Shown: positions 43,071-51,780, counted from the first letter of the stretch. The stretch: 64,000 bases of DNA from Flavobacterium sp. MK4S-17 (GCF_009848495.1 NZ_WWEP01000036.1:164645-228644); one strand, 5' to 3'. The notes: generated by a model not told the origin, from the letters alone. Numbers and translations: made by a program.

Positions 43071-44963
43071 ATGCAGCAGCCGCTTGATATCCTTAAAAAA
43101 TACTGGCAACACAACAGCTTTCGCGAACCGCAGGAGCAGATAATAAATTCAGTGCTTAATGGCACCGATACATTTGCCCTTATGCCTACTGGCGGCGGTA
43201 AATCGGTTTGCTTCCAAGTTCCGGCAATGATGCTTCCCGGCATTTGCCTTGTTATCTCTCCCTTAATTGCCCTTATGAAAGATCAGGTAGAAAACCTTGC
43301 CAAAAAGGGAATTAAAGCTATTGCCCTTACCGGCGGTATAACTACTGATGAAATAAGCGACCTTTTGGACAATTGCCGGTATGGCAATTATAAATTCCTG
43401 TATATGTCGCCCGAAAGGCTTCAGGCCGACTGGATACTGGAGAGGATAAAGGAACTGCCAATAAACCTTGTGGCTATAGATGAGGCACACTGTGTATCGC
43501 AATGGGGGCATGATTTTCGCCCTGCCTATTTAAAGATTGCAGGATTAAGGCAGGCATTGCCAAACATTCCGTTCATAGCACTCACAGCCTCGGCAACACA
43601 AAGGGTACAGCAGGACATTATACAGCAGTTGGAATTAAAAGAGCCTGCGTTATTTAAAAAATCTTTTGCACGGGAAAATTTAGCCTATATGGTTTTTGAA
43701 ACCGAAGATAAATTATACCGTATGCAGCAAATACTCACCAAAAATCCTGAACCTGCTATTATATATGTTCGCAACAGGAAAGCCTGCCATGATGTTTCCC
43801 AACAGTTAAATGCCCTGGGTTTTAAAACCACCTTTTACCATGGGGGCTTAAAAACAGAAGAGAAAGAAAAAAATATGGGTTTGTGGCTGCAGGAAAAAGT
43901 ACAGGCAATTGTGGCAACCAATGCTTTTGGTATGGGTATAGATAAGGCTAATGTAAAAACCATAATACACATACAATTACCTGAAAACCTTGAAAGTTAT
44001 TACCAGGAAGCAGGGCGTGCAGGGCGTAACGGACAAAAAGCGTTTGCTGTAATGCTGGTTAACGCATCAGATACACTTACTGCTAAAAACCAGTTTATAG
44101 ATGTACTTCCCGATAGAAGATTTCTTAAAGAGGTATATAATAAACTCAATAATTTTTTACAGATTGCCTACGGTGAAGGCATCAACCAAACTTTTGTTTT
44201 TAACCTGAACGATTTCTGCAGGCAATATAATTTCCCTGTAACCAAAACCTATAATGCCCTCCAGTTTTTAGACAGGCAGGGTATAGTAACGCTTTCTAAA
44301 GAATTTTCGCAGCAGGTAAGCCTGCAGTTCCTTATACCAAATAAGGAAGTAATAAGGTACATGAGCCTGAACCCCGCAGACGAGAAAATTTTACTTGCTT
44401 TTTTAAGGAGCTATGCCGGTATATTTGACATGGAAACGGCAATTAATACAGGACTGATTGTAAAAAAATCTAACACTACGGAGGAAAAATTGCTTAACCT
44501 ACTGGGTAGGCTTAAACAAAAAGAAATAATCAGCCTTAAAACCGCAGGGAGCGACAGCCGCATTACCTCTAATGAAGTAAGGGATGACGAACATACTATT
44601 AACCGTATAGCCAAATACCTTGAAAAGCAAAACGAAATTAAACTGCGGCAATTTGATGCAGTAGTTGATTATGTAACCAATACAAAAACCTGCAAAAGCA
44701 AATTAATATTGCAGTATTTTGATGAGAATATCAGTTCAGACTGCGGCATATGTTCCTACTGTATTAATAAAAGCAAAAAACAGTTAAAGCCTGCCGACAC
44801 AGCTATGGCAATACTGGAAGTGCTAAAAAAATCGCCTGCCACATCAAGGGATATAGAAAGCCGACTGGAACTTACACCGCAGGAAGTAACATTTGCGTTG
44901 CAGATGCTGCTGGAAAACAACAGGATAAAACTGAATATAAATAACCAATACGCATTAAAGTAA
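43071..44963 (+). CDS. recQ: ATP-dependent DNA helicase RecQ
   Basis: A 630-residue 3'-5' DNA helicase for recombination and replication-fork repair. The helicase core has motif I MPTGGGKSVCFQ, motif II DEAHCVSQWGHDFRPAY, motif III LTASAT and motif VI YYQEAGRAGRNG. The RecQ zinc module has CKSKLILQYF, SSDCGIC and CSYC, with four cysteines, and a winged-helix (RQC-type) C-terminus of about 65 residues follows. The HRDC domain is not apparent, so it is shorter than the classical E. coli domain order. Its stop overlaps the fmt ATG by one base (TAATG). Confidence 0.94.
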   Translation: MQQPLDILKKYWQHNSFREPQEQIINSVLNGTDTFALMPTGGGKSVCFQVPAMMLPGICLVISPLIALMKDQVENLAKKGIKAIALTGGITTDEISDLLDNCRYGNYKFLYMSPERLQADWILERIKELPINLVAIDEAHCVSQWGHDFRPAYLKIAGLRQALPNIPFIALTASATQRVQQDIIQQLELKEPALFKKSFARENLAYMVFETEDKLYRMQQILTKNPEPAIIYVRNRKACHDVSQQLNALGFKTTFYHGGLKTEEKEKNMGLWLQEKVQAIVATNAFGMGIDKANVKTIIHIQLPENLESYYQEAGRAGRNGQKAFAVMLVNASDTLTAKNQFIDVLPDRRFLKEVYNKLNNFLQIAYGEGINQTFVFNLNDFCRQYNFPVTKTYNALQFLDRQGIVTLSKEFSQQVSLQFLIPNKEVIRYMSLNPADEKILLAFLRSYAGIFDMETAINTGLIVKKSNTTEEKLLNLLGRLKQKEIISLKTAGSDSRITSNEVRDDEHTINRIAKYLEKQNEIKLRQFDAVVDYVTNTKTCKSKLILQYFDENISSDCGICSYCINKSKKQLKPADTAMAILEVLKKSPATSRDIESRLELTPQEVTFALQMLLENNRIKLNINNQYALK

Positions 44964-45910
44964 TGGAAAAATTACGCATAGTTTTTATGGGTACGCCCGA
45001 TTTTGCCGTTGGCATACTGGACACTATTTACCAAAACAATTATGATATAGCCGCTGTTATAACCGCACCCGATAAACCCGCCGGCAGGGGGCAAAAAATA
45101 AAATATTCGGCTGTAAAGGAATATGCATTGGAAAAAGGGTTAAAAATATTACAGCCCACCAATTTAAAGGATACTGCTTTTCTTGAGGAACTAAAAAGCC
45201 TTAATGCTAATTTGCAGGTGGTAGTGGCATTCCGCATGCTGCCCGAAGCCGTATGGAAAATGCCAAAATTGGGCACCTTTAACCTGCATGCTTCTTTATT
45301 GCCGCAGTACCGGGGTGCTGCACCAATCAACTGGGCTATAATAAATGGCGAAACTACGACTGGAGTAACCACTTTTTTTATAGATGAAAAAATTGATACC
45401 GGTGCTATACTATTAAAGGAAGAAATACCAATAGATGAAAATGAAAATGCAGGAGAGCTTCATGACCGGCTTATGGAACTGGGAAGCGATGCAGTGCTAA
45501 AAACCCTTACGCTGATAGCTACCGGCAACGTACAAACCACAATACAGCCTGCGGGTGAAGAACTTAAAACAGCTTACAAACTTAACCGCGATAACTGTAA
45601 AATAAGCTGGGATAAACCGGGAAGGGAAATTTACAACCTTATACGCGGCCTTAGCCCTTACCCCGCCGCCTGGTGTTATATGAAAGACAACGAACAGGAA
45701 TGGAGTGTAAAAATATACAGCAGCAGTTTTATTGAAGAGAACCACAACTCGGCCCCGGGCACTATTATTACAGGCAGGAAAGAAATAAAAGTTACTGTTA
45801 AAGATGGGTACATAAAAATTAAAAGTATCCAGTTTCCAGGCAAGAAAAAAATGGAGGCTGCCGAACTATTAAACGGAATGTCATTTTCAGAAAACGCCAT
45901 TGCATTTTAA
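44963..45910 (+). CDS. fmt: Methionyl-tRNA formyltransferase
   Basis: A 315-residue enzyme that formylates initiator Met-tRNA from 10-formyltetrahydrofolate. The N-terminal formyltransferase domain has RIVFMGTPDFAV, PAGRGQKIKY and the catalytic NLHASLLPQYRGAAPINWAI, with Asn/His/Asp active residues. The C-terminal OB-like domain starts around residue 205 (NRDNCKISWDKPGREIYNLI). Full length. It is third in the AAA_28-recQ-fmt unit and overlaps recQ by 1 base. Confidence 0.97.
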   Translation: MEKLRIVFMGTPDFAVGILDTIYQNNYDIAAVITAPDKPAGRGQKIKYSAVKEYALEKGLKILQPTNLKDTAFLEELKSLNANLQVVVAFRMLPEAVWKMPKLGTFNLHASLLPQYRGAAPINWAIINGETTTGVTTFFIDEKIDTGAILLKEEIPIDENENAGELHDRLMELGSDAVLKTLTLIATGNVQTTIQPAGEELKTAYKLNRDNCKISWDKPGREIYNLIRGLSPYPAAWCYMKDNEQEWSVKIYSSSFIEENHNSAPGTIITGRKEIKVTVKDGYIKIKSIQFPGKKKMEAAELLNGMSFSENAIAF

Positions 45911-46013
45911 GCCTTTAAATATGGGCAGTTACAAATATTTAAATTTTGCAAGGCTGCTTATTAACATTCAAACTAAAGTTATTAACAATTACAACGAAAA
46001 CACACCGAAACAC

Positions 46014-46043
46014 TTGTATAATATGCATTTCCTGCTAAATTTG
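46014..46043 (+). promoter_or_regulatory. Bacteroidota-type promoter of the HU gene
   Basis: -33 TTG (46014-46016), 19-nt spacer, -7 TAAATTTG (46036-46043). Expected start near 46050, about 50 nt before the HU ATG. Confidence 0.75.
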
Positions 46044-46098
46044 TATAAGAGTTAAGTCGTAAAAACTTTTTTTAACCAAACAATTAATAACAATTATT

Positions 46099-46380
46099 AT
46101 GAACAAATCAGAATTAATCGACGCAATGGCTGCAGATGCAGGAATTTCTAAAGGTGCAGCAAAAAAAGCATTAGAGTCTTTCATAAGTAATGTAGGCGGT
46201 GCGTTAAACAAAGGAAACAGGGTTTCTCTTGTAGGTTTTGGCTCATGGTCAGTTTCAAACAGGGCTGCAAGGGAAGGTAGAAATCCGCAAACAGGCAAAA
46301 CAATAAACATTGCTGCTAAAAACGTAGTGAAATTTAAGCCGGGAGCAGAACTTGACGGAGCTGTAAATTCAAAAAAATAA
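46099..46380 (+). CDS. HU family DNA-binding protein
   Basis: A 93-residue nucleoid protein, dimeric and non-specific in DNA binding. It begins MNKSELIDAMAADAGISKGA and has the dimer core FISNVGGALNKGNRVSLVGF. The DNA-binding beta arm is RAAREGRNPQTGKTINIAAK, with the conserved Pro at its tip. Length and motifs are standard. It has its own promoter (46014-46043) and terminator, so it is monocistronic and likely highly expressed. Confidence 0.97.
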   Translation: MNKSELIDAMAADAGISKGAAKKALESFISNVGGALNKGNRVSLVGFGSWSVSNRAAREGRNPQTGKTINIAAKNVVKFKPGAELDGAVNSKK

Positions 46381-46392
46381 TTTTGATTAAAT

Positions 46393-46423
46393 AAAAAAGC
46401 CTCTCAATTGAGAGGCTTTTTTA
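46393..46423 (+). terminator. Intrinsic terminator after the HU gene
   Basis: Perfect palindrome GCCTCTCAA (46399-46407) / TTGAGAGGC (46408-46416) with six A's before and six T's after. Confidence 0.92.
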
Positions 46424-46493
46424 TTTAAATGTTCCTAAAATTTTTGGAGGTATGTTTTTTTTCCTTTAAATTTATTAGCAAAATTGCAAGGAT

Positions 46494-47054
46494 ATGATTT
46501 CATTAAAGCCAAAAAAAGGCCACCTGCTTATAGCAGAGCCTTCTACAATAGGGGATCTTTCTTTCAACAGATCAGTAGTGTTGCTTGCAGACCATAATGA
46601 CAGCGGTTCCGTAGGCTTTATATTAAATAAACCCCTGGGGTTTACCATTCGCGACCTTATTCCTGAAGTGGAAGGCAACTTCAAGATATATAACGGGGGC
46701 CCTGTAGAACAGGACAACCTTTACTTTATACATAACATTCCCGACCTGATACCCAACAGTATTGAAATATCTAATGGAATATACTGGGGCGGAGATTTTG
46801 AGCTTACCAAAGAGCTTATAAACAGCGGTGCAATAAAGAAAAATAATATCCGGTTCTTTTTGGGCTACACAGGCTGGGAAGCACACCAGCTTGAAGATGA
46901 ACTGGAAGACAACTCATGGATTGTTTCCGAAAACCACCACAATAATAAAATTATAGGCAAATCCAGTGTTTCATTCTGGAAAGAAAAAATTATGGAACTG
47001 GGCGGTGAATACCTTATATGGTCTAATGCTCCCGAAAACCCTACCCTTAATTAA
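46494..47054 (+). CDS. YqgE/AlgH family protein
   Basis: A 186-residue cytoplasmic protein. The family features are KKGHLLIAEPSTIGDLSFNR, VGFILNKPLGF, NGGPVEQDNLYFIHN and RFFLGYTGWEAHQLEDEL. The YqgE fold is known structurally but its biochemical role is not established; AlgH is a regulator of alginate genes in Pseudomonas. It is convergent with the class IV aminotransferase gene, overlapping its end by 4 bp. Confidence 0.94.
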   Translation: MISLKPKKGHLLIAEPSTIGDLSFNRSVVLLADHNDSGSVGFILNKPLGFTIRDLIPEVEGNFKIYNGGPVEQDNLYFIHNIPDLIPNSIEISNGIYWGGDFELTKELINSGAIKKNNIRFFLGYTGWEAHQLEDELEDNSWIVSENHHNNKIIGKSSVSFWKEKIMELGGEYLIWSNAPENPTLN

Positions 47055-47890
47055 CCCAGGCGCACTTTAGCATTTAGCTTTTTAGTCAATTCCTGCGAAA
47101 ATTTAGTATCGTATATTTTTTTGCGGTATTTAGTTACAGGCCTTATTCCCATTATAACATTTGTAATAAACAGCTCATCTGCTTTTTGCAAGTCAAATGG
47201 TGAAATTGAAGCTTCCTGCAGTTCTATATTTTCCATATTACGGGCAATTGCCAAAACCTGCTTGCGCATTATCCCGTTAAGGCACCCGTCAGCAACAGGC
47301 GGAGTAACCAGTTTAGTACCGGTCAGCATAAAAATATTACCCTGCAAGGCTTCAGCCACGTTTTTTTCATCATTAAGCAAAATACAATTATCCAGTCCGT
47401 TTTCATCCGCATAAATACTTCCTGTAACCTGCACAAGCCTGTTAGCCGATTTTAAAGTGGACAGCAGTTGTTTTGTAACATAAAAATCTTTAAACAAGTC
47501 AACTTCATAGTCATTACTATATACAGGGTAAACCATGTCCTGTAAAGCTGTGGCTGTTATAATAAACTCAGCATTATTATCTTTAGGAAGATAATTACCC
47601 CCTTCCTTCCTGAAAAAAGAAAGGCGAACCCGGCAGGAATTGGCAATCCTCATCTCATTGGCCAGCCTGCTCACCTGCTCCTCCATATACTCCTGCGTAA
47701 AATGCATTGGTATTTCCATCCTTACAATGCGCATAGATGCCATGAGCCTGAAGTAATGGTCTTCAGCAAAAAGTATTTTACCATCAAGCACTTTCATGGT
47801 TTCAAAAATGGCATCCCCATATAAAAAAGCCCTGTTATCCTGTATGTTGACAGCCGCCTGGCTCACCAGGTTCCCGTTATAATTTATCAT
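47051..47890 (-). CDS. Class IV PLP-dependent aminotransferase / aminodeoxychorismate lyase-like
   Basis: A 279-residue fold-type IV PLP enzyme. The N-terminus is NYNGNLVSQAAVNIQDNRAF, then LYGDAIFETMKVLDGKI. The PLP Lys is in LLSTLKSANRLVQV, and the conserved Glu region NVAEALQGNIFMLTG follows. Family members are branched-chain aminotransferases, D-amino-acid aminotransferases or 4-amino-4-deoxychorismate lyases (PabC). The short length and the STLKSANRL motif fit a PabC-like lyase best, though the substrate is not decided. A terminator-like hairpin sits immediately 5' of its ATG. Confidence 0.87.
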   Translation of the reverse strand: MINYNGNLVSQAAVNIQDNRAFLYGDAIFETMKVLDGKILFAEDHYFRLMASMRIVRMEIPMHFTQEYMEEQVSRLANEMRIANSCRVRLSFFRKEGGNYLPKDNNAEFIITATALQDMVYPVYSNDYEVDLFKDFYVTKQLLSTLKSANRLVQVTGSIYADENGLDNCILLNDEKNVAEALQGNIFMLTGTKLVTPPVADGCLNGIMRKQVLAIARNMENIELQEASISPFDLQKADELFITNVIMGIRPVTKYRKKIYDTKFSQELTKKLNAKVRLG

Positions 47891-47917
47891 AAAAAAAGCC
47901 CTGAAAATTATCAGGGC
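47891..47917 (-). terminator. Intrinsic terminator of the START-like gene, abutting the aminotransferase ATG
   Basis: On the minus strand: stem GCCCTGA (47911-47917) / TCAGGGC (47898-47904), followed by T's at 47897-47891. The aminotransferase start codon is at 47890, so transcript reaching it must read through this hairpin or begin within it. Confidence 0.8.
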
Positions 47918-47944
47918 AAATATAGTTTTAATAAAAACGAATTC

Positions 47945-48337
47945 CTAAACCGAGCCTAACACATGCTTTAAGTCGCTAATTTGGTTTTCCCAAAGCTGTT
48001 TGGCCTCCTGCATATCATCTTCCTCTGCAAAATCTACCACCATTAATGATACGTCTTTTGTTATTTCATCAACAAGTATGCGCAGTTCAAAATAATATTC
48101 GCTGTCTTTATCATTTTCATCAACCCATCTGAATTTTACCTTTTCACCTGACTTTTTAGACGACATTCTTGCCTTTTCTTCTGAATCATTCCAGATAAAG
48201 GTAAAAAATTCGCCTCGTGAGTTAACATTATCAGCAAACCATTCTGATAATCCTGAAGGTGTTGATATATATTGATATAGAAGTTGCGGGGATGATGTTA
48301 TAGGGAATTCCAGTTCATATTTTAGTTTTTCTTCCAT
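47945..48337 (-). CDS. START-like / AHSA1-type SRPBCC protein
   Basis: A 130-residue soluble protein of the START-like superfamily. Recognisable features are LKYELEFPITSSPQLLYQYI (helix-grip N-terminus), PSGLSEWFADNV and FRWVDEN, with the C-terminal amphipathic helix LWENQISDLKHVLG. It binds a hydrophobic ligand or partner, but none can be named. The gene is adjacent to and upstream of the aminotransferase, with 54 bp between, and divergent from tRNA-Met. Confidence 0.85.
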   Translation of the reverse strand: MEEKLKYELEFPITSSPQLLYQYISTPSGLSEWFADNVNSRGEFFTFIWNDSEEKARMSSKKSGEKVKFRWVDENDKDSEYYFELRILVDEITKDVSLMVVDFAEEDDMQEAKQLWENQISDLKHVLGSV

Positions 48338-48423
48338 TGGTTAACTTGATTTTTGGTGAAATATATAATATTTAATACTTATAAAAAAGGTTTTTTATAA
48401 ATAATTTTTTTTGAAAAAATATA

Positions 48424-48454
48424 TTTGCAACCATTGAATTTAATGTTATATTTG
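48424..48454 (+). promoter_or_regulatory. Bacteroidota-type promoter of tRNA-Met
   Basis: -33 TTTG (48424-48427), 19-nt spacer, -7 TATATTTG (48447-48454), a full match to the consensus. Expected start near 48461, about 28 nt before the tRNA. A second TATATTTG (48420-48427) overlaps the -33 element. Confidence 0.8.
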
Positions 48455-48488
48455 CACCCGCGTTCAGGAAATAATAACCGGATGAAAT

Positions 48489-48562
48489 GGCGAGGTAGCT
48501 CAGTCGGTTAGAGCGCAGGATTCATAACCCTGAGGTCACGGGTTCAACTCCCGTCTTCGCTA
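48489..48562 (+). tRNA. tRNA-Met (CAT anticodon)
   Basis: A 74-nt cloverleaf. The acceptor GGCGAGG pairs with CTTCGCT (including G-U wobbles), discriminator A62. The D arm has GCTCAGTCGGTTAGAGC, the anticodon CAT is at 48523-48525 in TTCATAA, and the T arm ACGGGTTCAACTCCCGT follows. CCA is not encoded. Anticodon CAT serves Met-elongator, initiator or lysidine-modified Ile2 tRNA. The anticodon stem lacks the three consecutive G-C pairs of initiators, favouring the elongator. Its own promoter and terminator flank it. Confidence 0.94.
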
Positions 48563-48563
48563 C

Positions 48564-48597
48564 GAAAAAAAGGAAGTGTAAATACACTTCCTTTTTT
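48564..48597 (+). terminator. Intrinsic terminator after tRNA-Met
   Basis: Stem AGGAAGTGTA (48571-48580) / TACACTTCCT (48583-48592) with a T-run to 48597, directly after the tRNA. Confidence 0.9.
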
Positions 48598-48767
48598 ATT
48601 TGGCACTCATTATATAATCTTTTTATAGGGGTGTTAATATTAATAAAATGTAATTTATTATTTATCATAGTATTAAGTATTGCCTTTTTTTTAAATTTAT
48701 GTGAATTTACTTTTTTATTTAAAAATAAGCCTTTAATTTTGACCCGAATTAAAACCCCCTAAATATT

Positions 48768-48986
48768 ATGACTAACAACGTATTAAAATTTTATTTCTTA
48801 GCTTTTTTGCTAGTTAGTGACTTTGTTGTATTTGCACAGGACACCGGGCCAACAGAAGACACCGGGGGGCCAGAAGATTCAGATCCGGCAGCACCAATTA
48901 ATACAAAACTAATAGTATTGGCCTTGGCAGGCATTATGTTTGCTTACTACTATTTTATCAAAAAAAGAAAAGAACAGTTAAATTAA
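48768..48986 (+). CDS. Small exported protein with C-terminal TM helix
   Basis: A 72-residue protein. A signal peptide (FYFLAFLLVSDFVVFAQ) is followed by a short acidic Pro/Gly-rich stretch with a PTEDTGGPEDSDP core. A TM helix (KLIVLALAGIMFAYYYFIKK) and a basic tail KRKEQLN complete it. The mature protein should be an inner-membrane peptide with a short periplasmic acidic tail. Such small signal-TM proteins recur in flavobacteria but have no known function. The 186 bp upstream are AT-rich with a TAATTTTG box near 48733, and a terminator follows. Confidence 0.75.
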   Translation: MTNNVLKFYFLAFLLVSDFVVFAQDTGPTEDTGGPEDSDPAAPINTKLIVLALAGIMFAYYYFIKKRKEQLN

Positions 48987-48991
48987 ATAAT

Positions 48992-49021
48992 AAAAAATCC
49001 CGCTAAAAGCGGGATTTTTTA
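48992..49021. terminator. Bidirectional intrinsic terminator
   Basis: Stem TCCCGC (48998-49003) / GCGGGA (49009-49014) with A- and T-runs, between convergent genes. Confidence 0.9.
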
Positions 49022-49039
49022 TTATTTAATCTGTTACAA

Positions 49040-49288
49040 TCAATGCTCAATAACAAGCCCGGGATTGCTTTCTTCATATGTATCGGCAACAGGTGTTGAT
49101 ATTTTACTAATTTTAAACATTGAGCGCAATATCGCAATGATACAGCCTGCACTGAACATCATCATAAGTATATGCACTACTTTAAAGAATAAATAATTAG
49201 CTCCCTGCTGGGCGGCAAAATCGTTGGCAAGATTATAGCCCGAAATAAAAAGCAGTATAAACAACGGTATTAAAAGCAGCAATCTCAT
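49040..49288 (-). CDS. Small membrane protein with two TM helices
   Basis: An 82-residue protein. TM1 (about residues 3-18, LLLLIPLFILLFISGY) is followed by a 15-residue external loop and TM2 (about 33-53, KVVHILMMMFSAGCIIAIL). The C-terminal cytoplasmic tail ends ADTYEESNPGLVIEH. The start at 49288 puts TM1 at the N-terminus; the TTG at 49333 would add 15 residues. I do not recognise a family. The 198-bp stretch upstream (49289-49486) holds nothing recognisable. Confidence 0.72.
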   Translation of the reverse strand: MRLLLLIPLFILLFISGYNLANDFAAQQGANYLFFKVVHILMMMFSAGCIIAILRSMFKISKISTPVADTYEESNPGLVIEH

Positions 49289-49486
49289 AGCAATTTTATT
49301 AACTGTTATTATTGTGCAAGTTCGTTTATTCAATTCTTAATTTTCGCCAAAGCACTGCTAATAAAAACTTAATTATTTTCTGTTCAGTACTTTATATTGC
49401 CTAACAATAACAATATTGCAGGTTACGTTTTAATTAATTAAAAACATGCTGTTTGATAAAATGCATAAGAATTGTAATTTAGGGAT

Positions 49487-49744
49487 ATGAAATTGGGAGA
49501 ATATAAAAATCTGAATGAAAAGGAGCAATATACCATATTGTGGAATGATGGCATTTTAATAGATTCCTGTATTGAGGGCAATGTAAAAAAGCTATTGTAT
49601 GCCATTAATAATTTTTATGTAGAATTATGGCTAAACTCTATTAACAATAAAGTTATTTGGAAACTAAGTTTTAAACAGGGAAAACTTTTAGAAAAGTATT
49701 TAGAAAAATACCCTTTTGAACTTCTTGATAACCTCAACAGCTAA
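49487..49744 (+). CDS. Small soluble protein, function unknown
   Basis: An 85-residue cytoplasmic protein. Beginning MKLGEYKNLNEKEQYTILWN, it continues with DSCIEGNVKKLLYAINNFYV, LWLNSINNKVIWKLSFKQGK and the terminal LLDNLNS. It is alpha/beta with a central strand pair (FYVELWLNSINNKVIWKLSF). I do not recognise a family. Its codon use is like its neighbours, and it has no operon partner. Confidence 0.7.
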   Translation: MKLGEYKNLNEKEQYTILWNDGILIDSCIEGNVKKLLYAINNFYVELWLNSINNKVIWKLSFKQGKLLEKYLEKYPFELLDNLNS

Positions 49745-49828
49745 ATATCAGGGGTTAATTTACTGTTAACACATTAAGCATCTTTGCTATTCAAATCTTA
49801 ACTTTGAGTATAACCAAAAAGTTAAGCT

Positions 49829-50323
49829 ATGAAAAAATTAAAATACTTTATTATTTCAGCCATGGCTGCGGGCATTTTTGCAGGTTGTTCCAGCGATGAC
49901 GACAATGGCTCACGCTCAATGGCAGGAACCTATGAATTAACTGCTGTAGATATTCCTAAGAACGTAGACTTTAACGGGGATGAAACCGCTTCTTCCAATC
50001 TTATAACGGAAAGTGTGTGTTATGAAAATTCATATATTGAACTTAATAGTGATAATACTTATTCTTCGGTGTACAATTATGTATTAATAACAACCGAAGT
50101 AGTGTGTGAGTCGGATGAATCGACCGGCACATGGGAAGTTTCGGGTGATAAGCTGATACTTACAAATACTATGATTGAGCCTCCTATTACTATTGAATAT
50201 GATATACGTGAAAACGATGAAATTACATTAGCCCGTCCTAACAGTCCATATCCTGACAGAGATGCAGAAGGAAATGCCATATACAGCACAGGCAATGTTT
50301 CGCTCACTTATACAAAAATTTAA
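49829..50323 (+). CDS. Lipocalin-like lipoprotein
   Basis: A 164-residue lipoprotein with the lipobox GIFAGC followed by the acidic tether SSDDDNGS. The body is a lipocalin-like beta-barrel: AGTYELTAVDIPKNVDFNGD, the middle ITESVCYENSYIELNSDNTY, STGTWEVSGDKLILTN. Two cysteines (SVCYEN and EVVCESD) could form a disulphide. Such proteins are abundant on Bacteroidota surfaces and bind unknown ligands. A TAACTTTG -7 box lies at 49799-49806. Confidence 0.85.
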   Translation: MKKLKYFIISAMAAGIFAGCSSDDDNGSRSMAGTYELTAVDIPKNVDFNGDETASSNLITESVCYENSYIELNSDNTYSSVYNYVLITTEVVCESDESTGTWEVSGDKLILTNTMIEPPITIEYDIRENDEITLARPNSPYPDRDAEGNAIYSTGNVSLTYTKI

Positions 50324-50412
50324 TTATTGATTTATTTATAAATCATCCGGGAAAACTAATGGCAGTTTTTACCTTATGCAGGAAAAGCTGCCATATTTTA
50401 TTAGATTTAACC

Positions 50413-50868
50413 ATGAAAATAAGTACAGGTATTTTGTTATACCGAAAGATTAACAAAGAGACAGAGTTTTTATTAGTACATCCCGGAGGACCTTTTTTTA
50501 CTAAAAAGGATGAAGGATGGTGGAGCATCCCAAAAGGAGAGCCAATGCCTGATGAAGAATTGCTTCATGCGGCTATACGTGAATTTAAAGAGGAAACAGG
50601 ATATAATCCCACCGCTCCGTTCACTGAATTAAAACCTCTAACACAAAAAGGAGGTAAAAAAGTTTTATGCTGGCTTGCAGAAGGAACTTTTGATGCCGAA
50701 GCCATAACCTGCAATAATTTTCAGGTTGAATGGCCGCCCCGGTCAGGCAAAACGGCTTTTTTCCCAGAGGTTGACAAAGCAGGATGGTTTAGTTACACCG
50801 AAGCCTTAAAATTAATTAATGAAAGACAGGCTGCTTTTTTAGAGGAAGCTATGGCAATAATTGATTAA
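50413..50868 (+). CDS. Nudix hydrolase
   Basis: A 151-residue pyrophosphohydrolase. The Nudix box is complete: GEPMPDEELLHAAIREFKEE followed by TGYNP, fitting GX5EX7REUXEEXGU. The N-terminus MKISTGILLYRKINKETEFL and the GWWSIPKGE lead-in resemble bis(5'-nucleosyl)-tetraphosphatase- or MutT-type enzymes, so a nucleoside di- or polyphosphate is the probable substrate. The start is ATG 50413; an upstream ATG at 50359 would add 18 residues ahead of the fold. Confidence 0.92.
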   Translation: MKISTGILLYRKINKETEFLLVHPGGPFFTKKDEGWWSIPKGEPMPDEELLHAAIREFKEETGYNPTAPFTELKPLTQKGGKKVLCWLAEGTFDAEAITCNNFQVEWPPRSGKTAFFPEVDKAGWFSYTEALKLINERQAAFLEEAMAIID

Positions 50869-50954
50869 CATGCTTAAGCCTTTTGTGTTAATTAGCAGTT
50901 ATAAATATGCTTTACCAACAGTAATAGCTAATTTTACTGTAATAAATTAAAGCT

Positions 50955-51557
50955 ATGAAATATTTTTTGTTACCTGTTTTGTTTATACTGTCTTCCTGCT
51001 CTTCATCCGGCGGCATAAATAAAGATTTTGTACCCTCAGCTCAAAAAGGGCTGGCTGTGGGAACCGTAACTTTTGAAGGCGATATACCTGTTAATGATAT
51101 TTACCGCTTTTTTTACCAACCCGTTACAACAGATAAAAAAGAGAAGAGAAAGCATTCTGGAAAAATAGAAATAAAAGCACGAAAGGATAACCAAAGCGCT
51201 TTTAATGGTGATTTTAATAATGCTAAAACCTACCTGTTTATAATTGAGGCAGAACCCGGCAAATATGAATTTAACCAATATAACTACCTTGACCATATTG
51301 GCTATACGGGAATGGTTTATACCAGTAAAGAATTTTCTATACCTTTTGAAATTAAAAAGGGCGAGATAACCTATATTGGCGAACTTGCCTATAAAGATGC
51401 TGCCAGGCCCGGTGAAACAAGGATATATGTTTCAGGCTATTTTGAGAGGGATATTAACGAGTTTAAAAATAAATATCCATTCATCAAATGGGAAAAGGCT
51501 AAAAATGAAACTGTAAAAGAAGGTAATACAGGAGGTGGTATTGTAGACTTCAGATAG
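50955..51557 (+). CDS. Lipoprotein, function unknown
   Basis: A 200-residue lipoprotein. The signal ends with lipobox LFILSSC and the mature part starts SSSGGINKDFVPSAQKG. It has an all-beta pattern, with GLAVGTVTFEGDIPVNDIYR near the N-terminus and RIYVSGYFERDINEFKNKYP at the end. The C-terminal stretch turns Glu/Gly-rich (VKEGNTGGGIVDF). I do not recognise a family. The 223-bp stretch after it (51558-51780) is AT-rich with no recognisable feature. Confidence 0.78.
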   Translation: MKYFLLPVLFILSSCSSSGGINKDFVPSAQKGLAVGTVTFEGDIPVNDIYRFFYQPVTTDKKEKRKHSGKIEIKARKDNQSAFNGDFNNAKTYLFIIEAEPGKYEFNQYNYLDHIGYTGMVYTSKEFSIPFEIKKGEITYIGELAYKDAARPGETRIYVSGYFERDINEFKNKYPFIKWEKAKNETVKEGNTGGGIVDFR

Positions 51558-51780
51558 AATAAAAAATTTTACTTACCTCATTAACAATGACATATAATAA
51601 AATATACCTCTGAAGCTGTTAAAATAAATATTCTCAAAAACGCAACTACTTGTAAGTTTTATTGTGTTATTATTTATACTTCTACCTAAAGAGTATAAAT
51701 TTTTCAACATTTAACACTTTTAACAATATTTTATTCATTCGGGTTTTATATATTTAACCAACTTTAAATTTTAAATGCTT

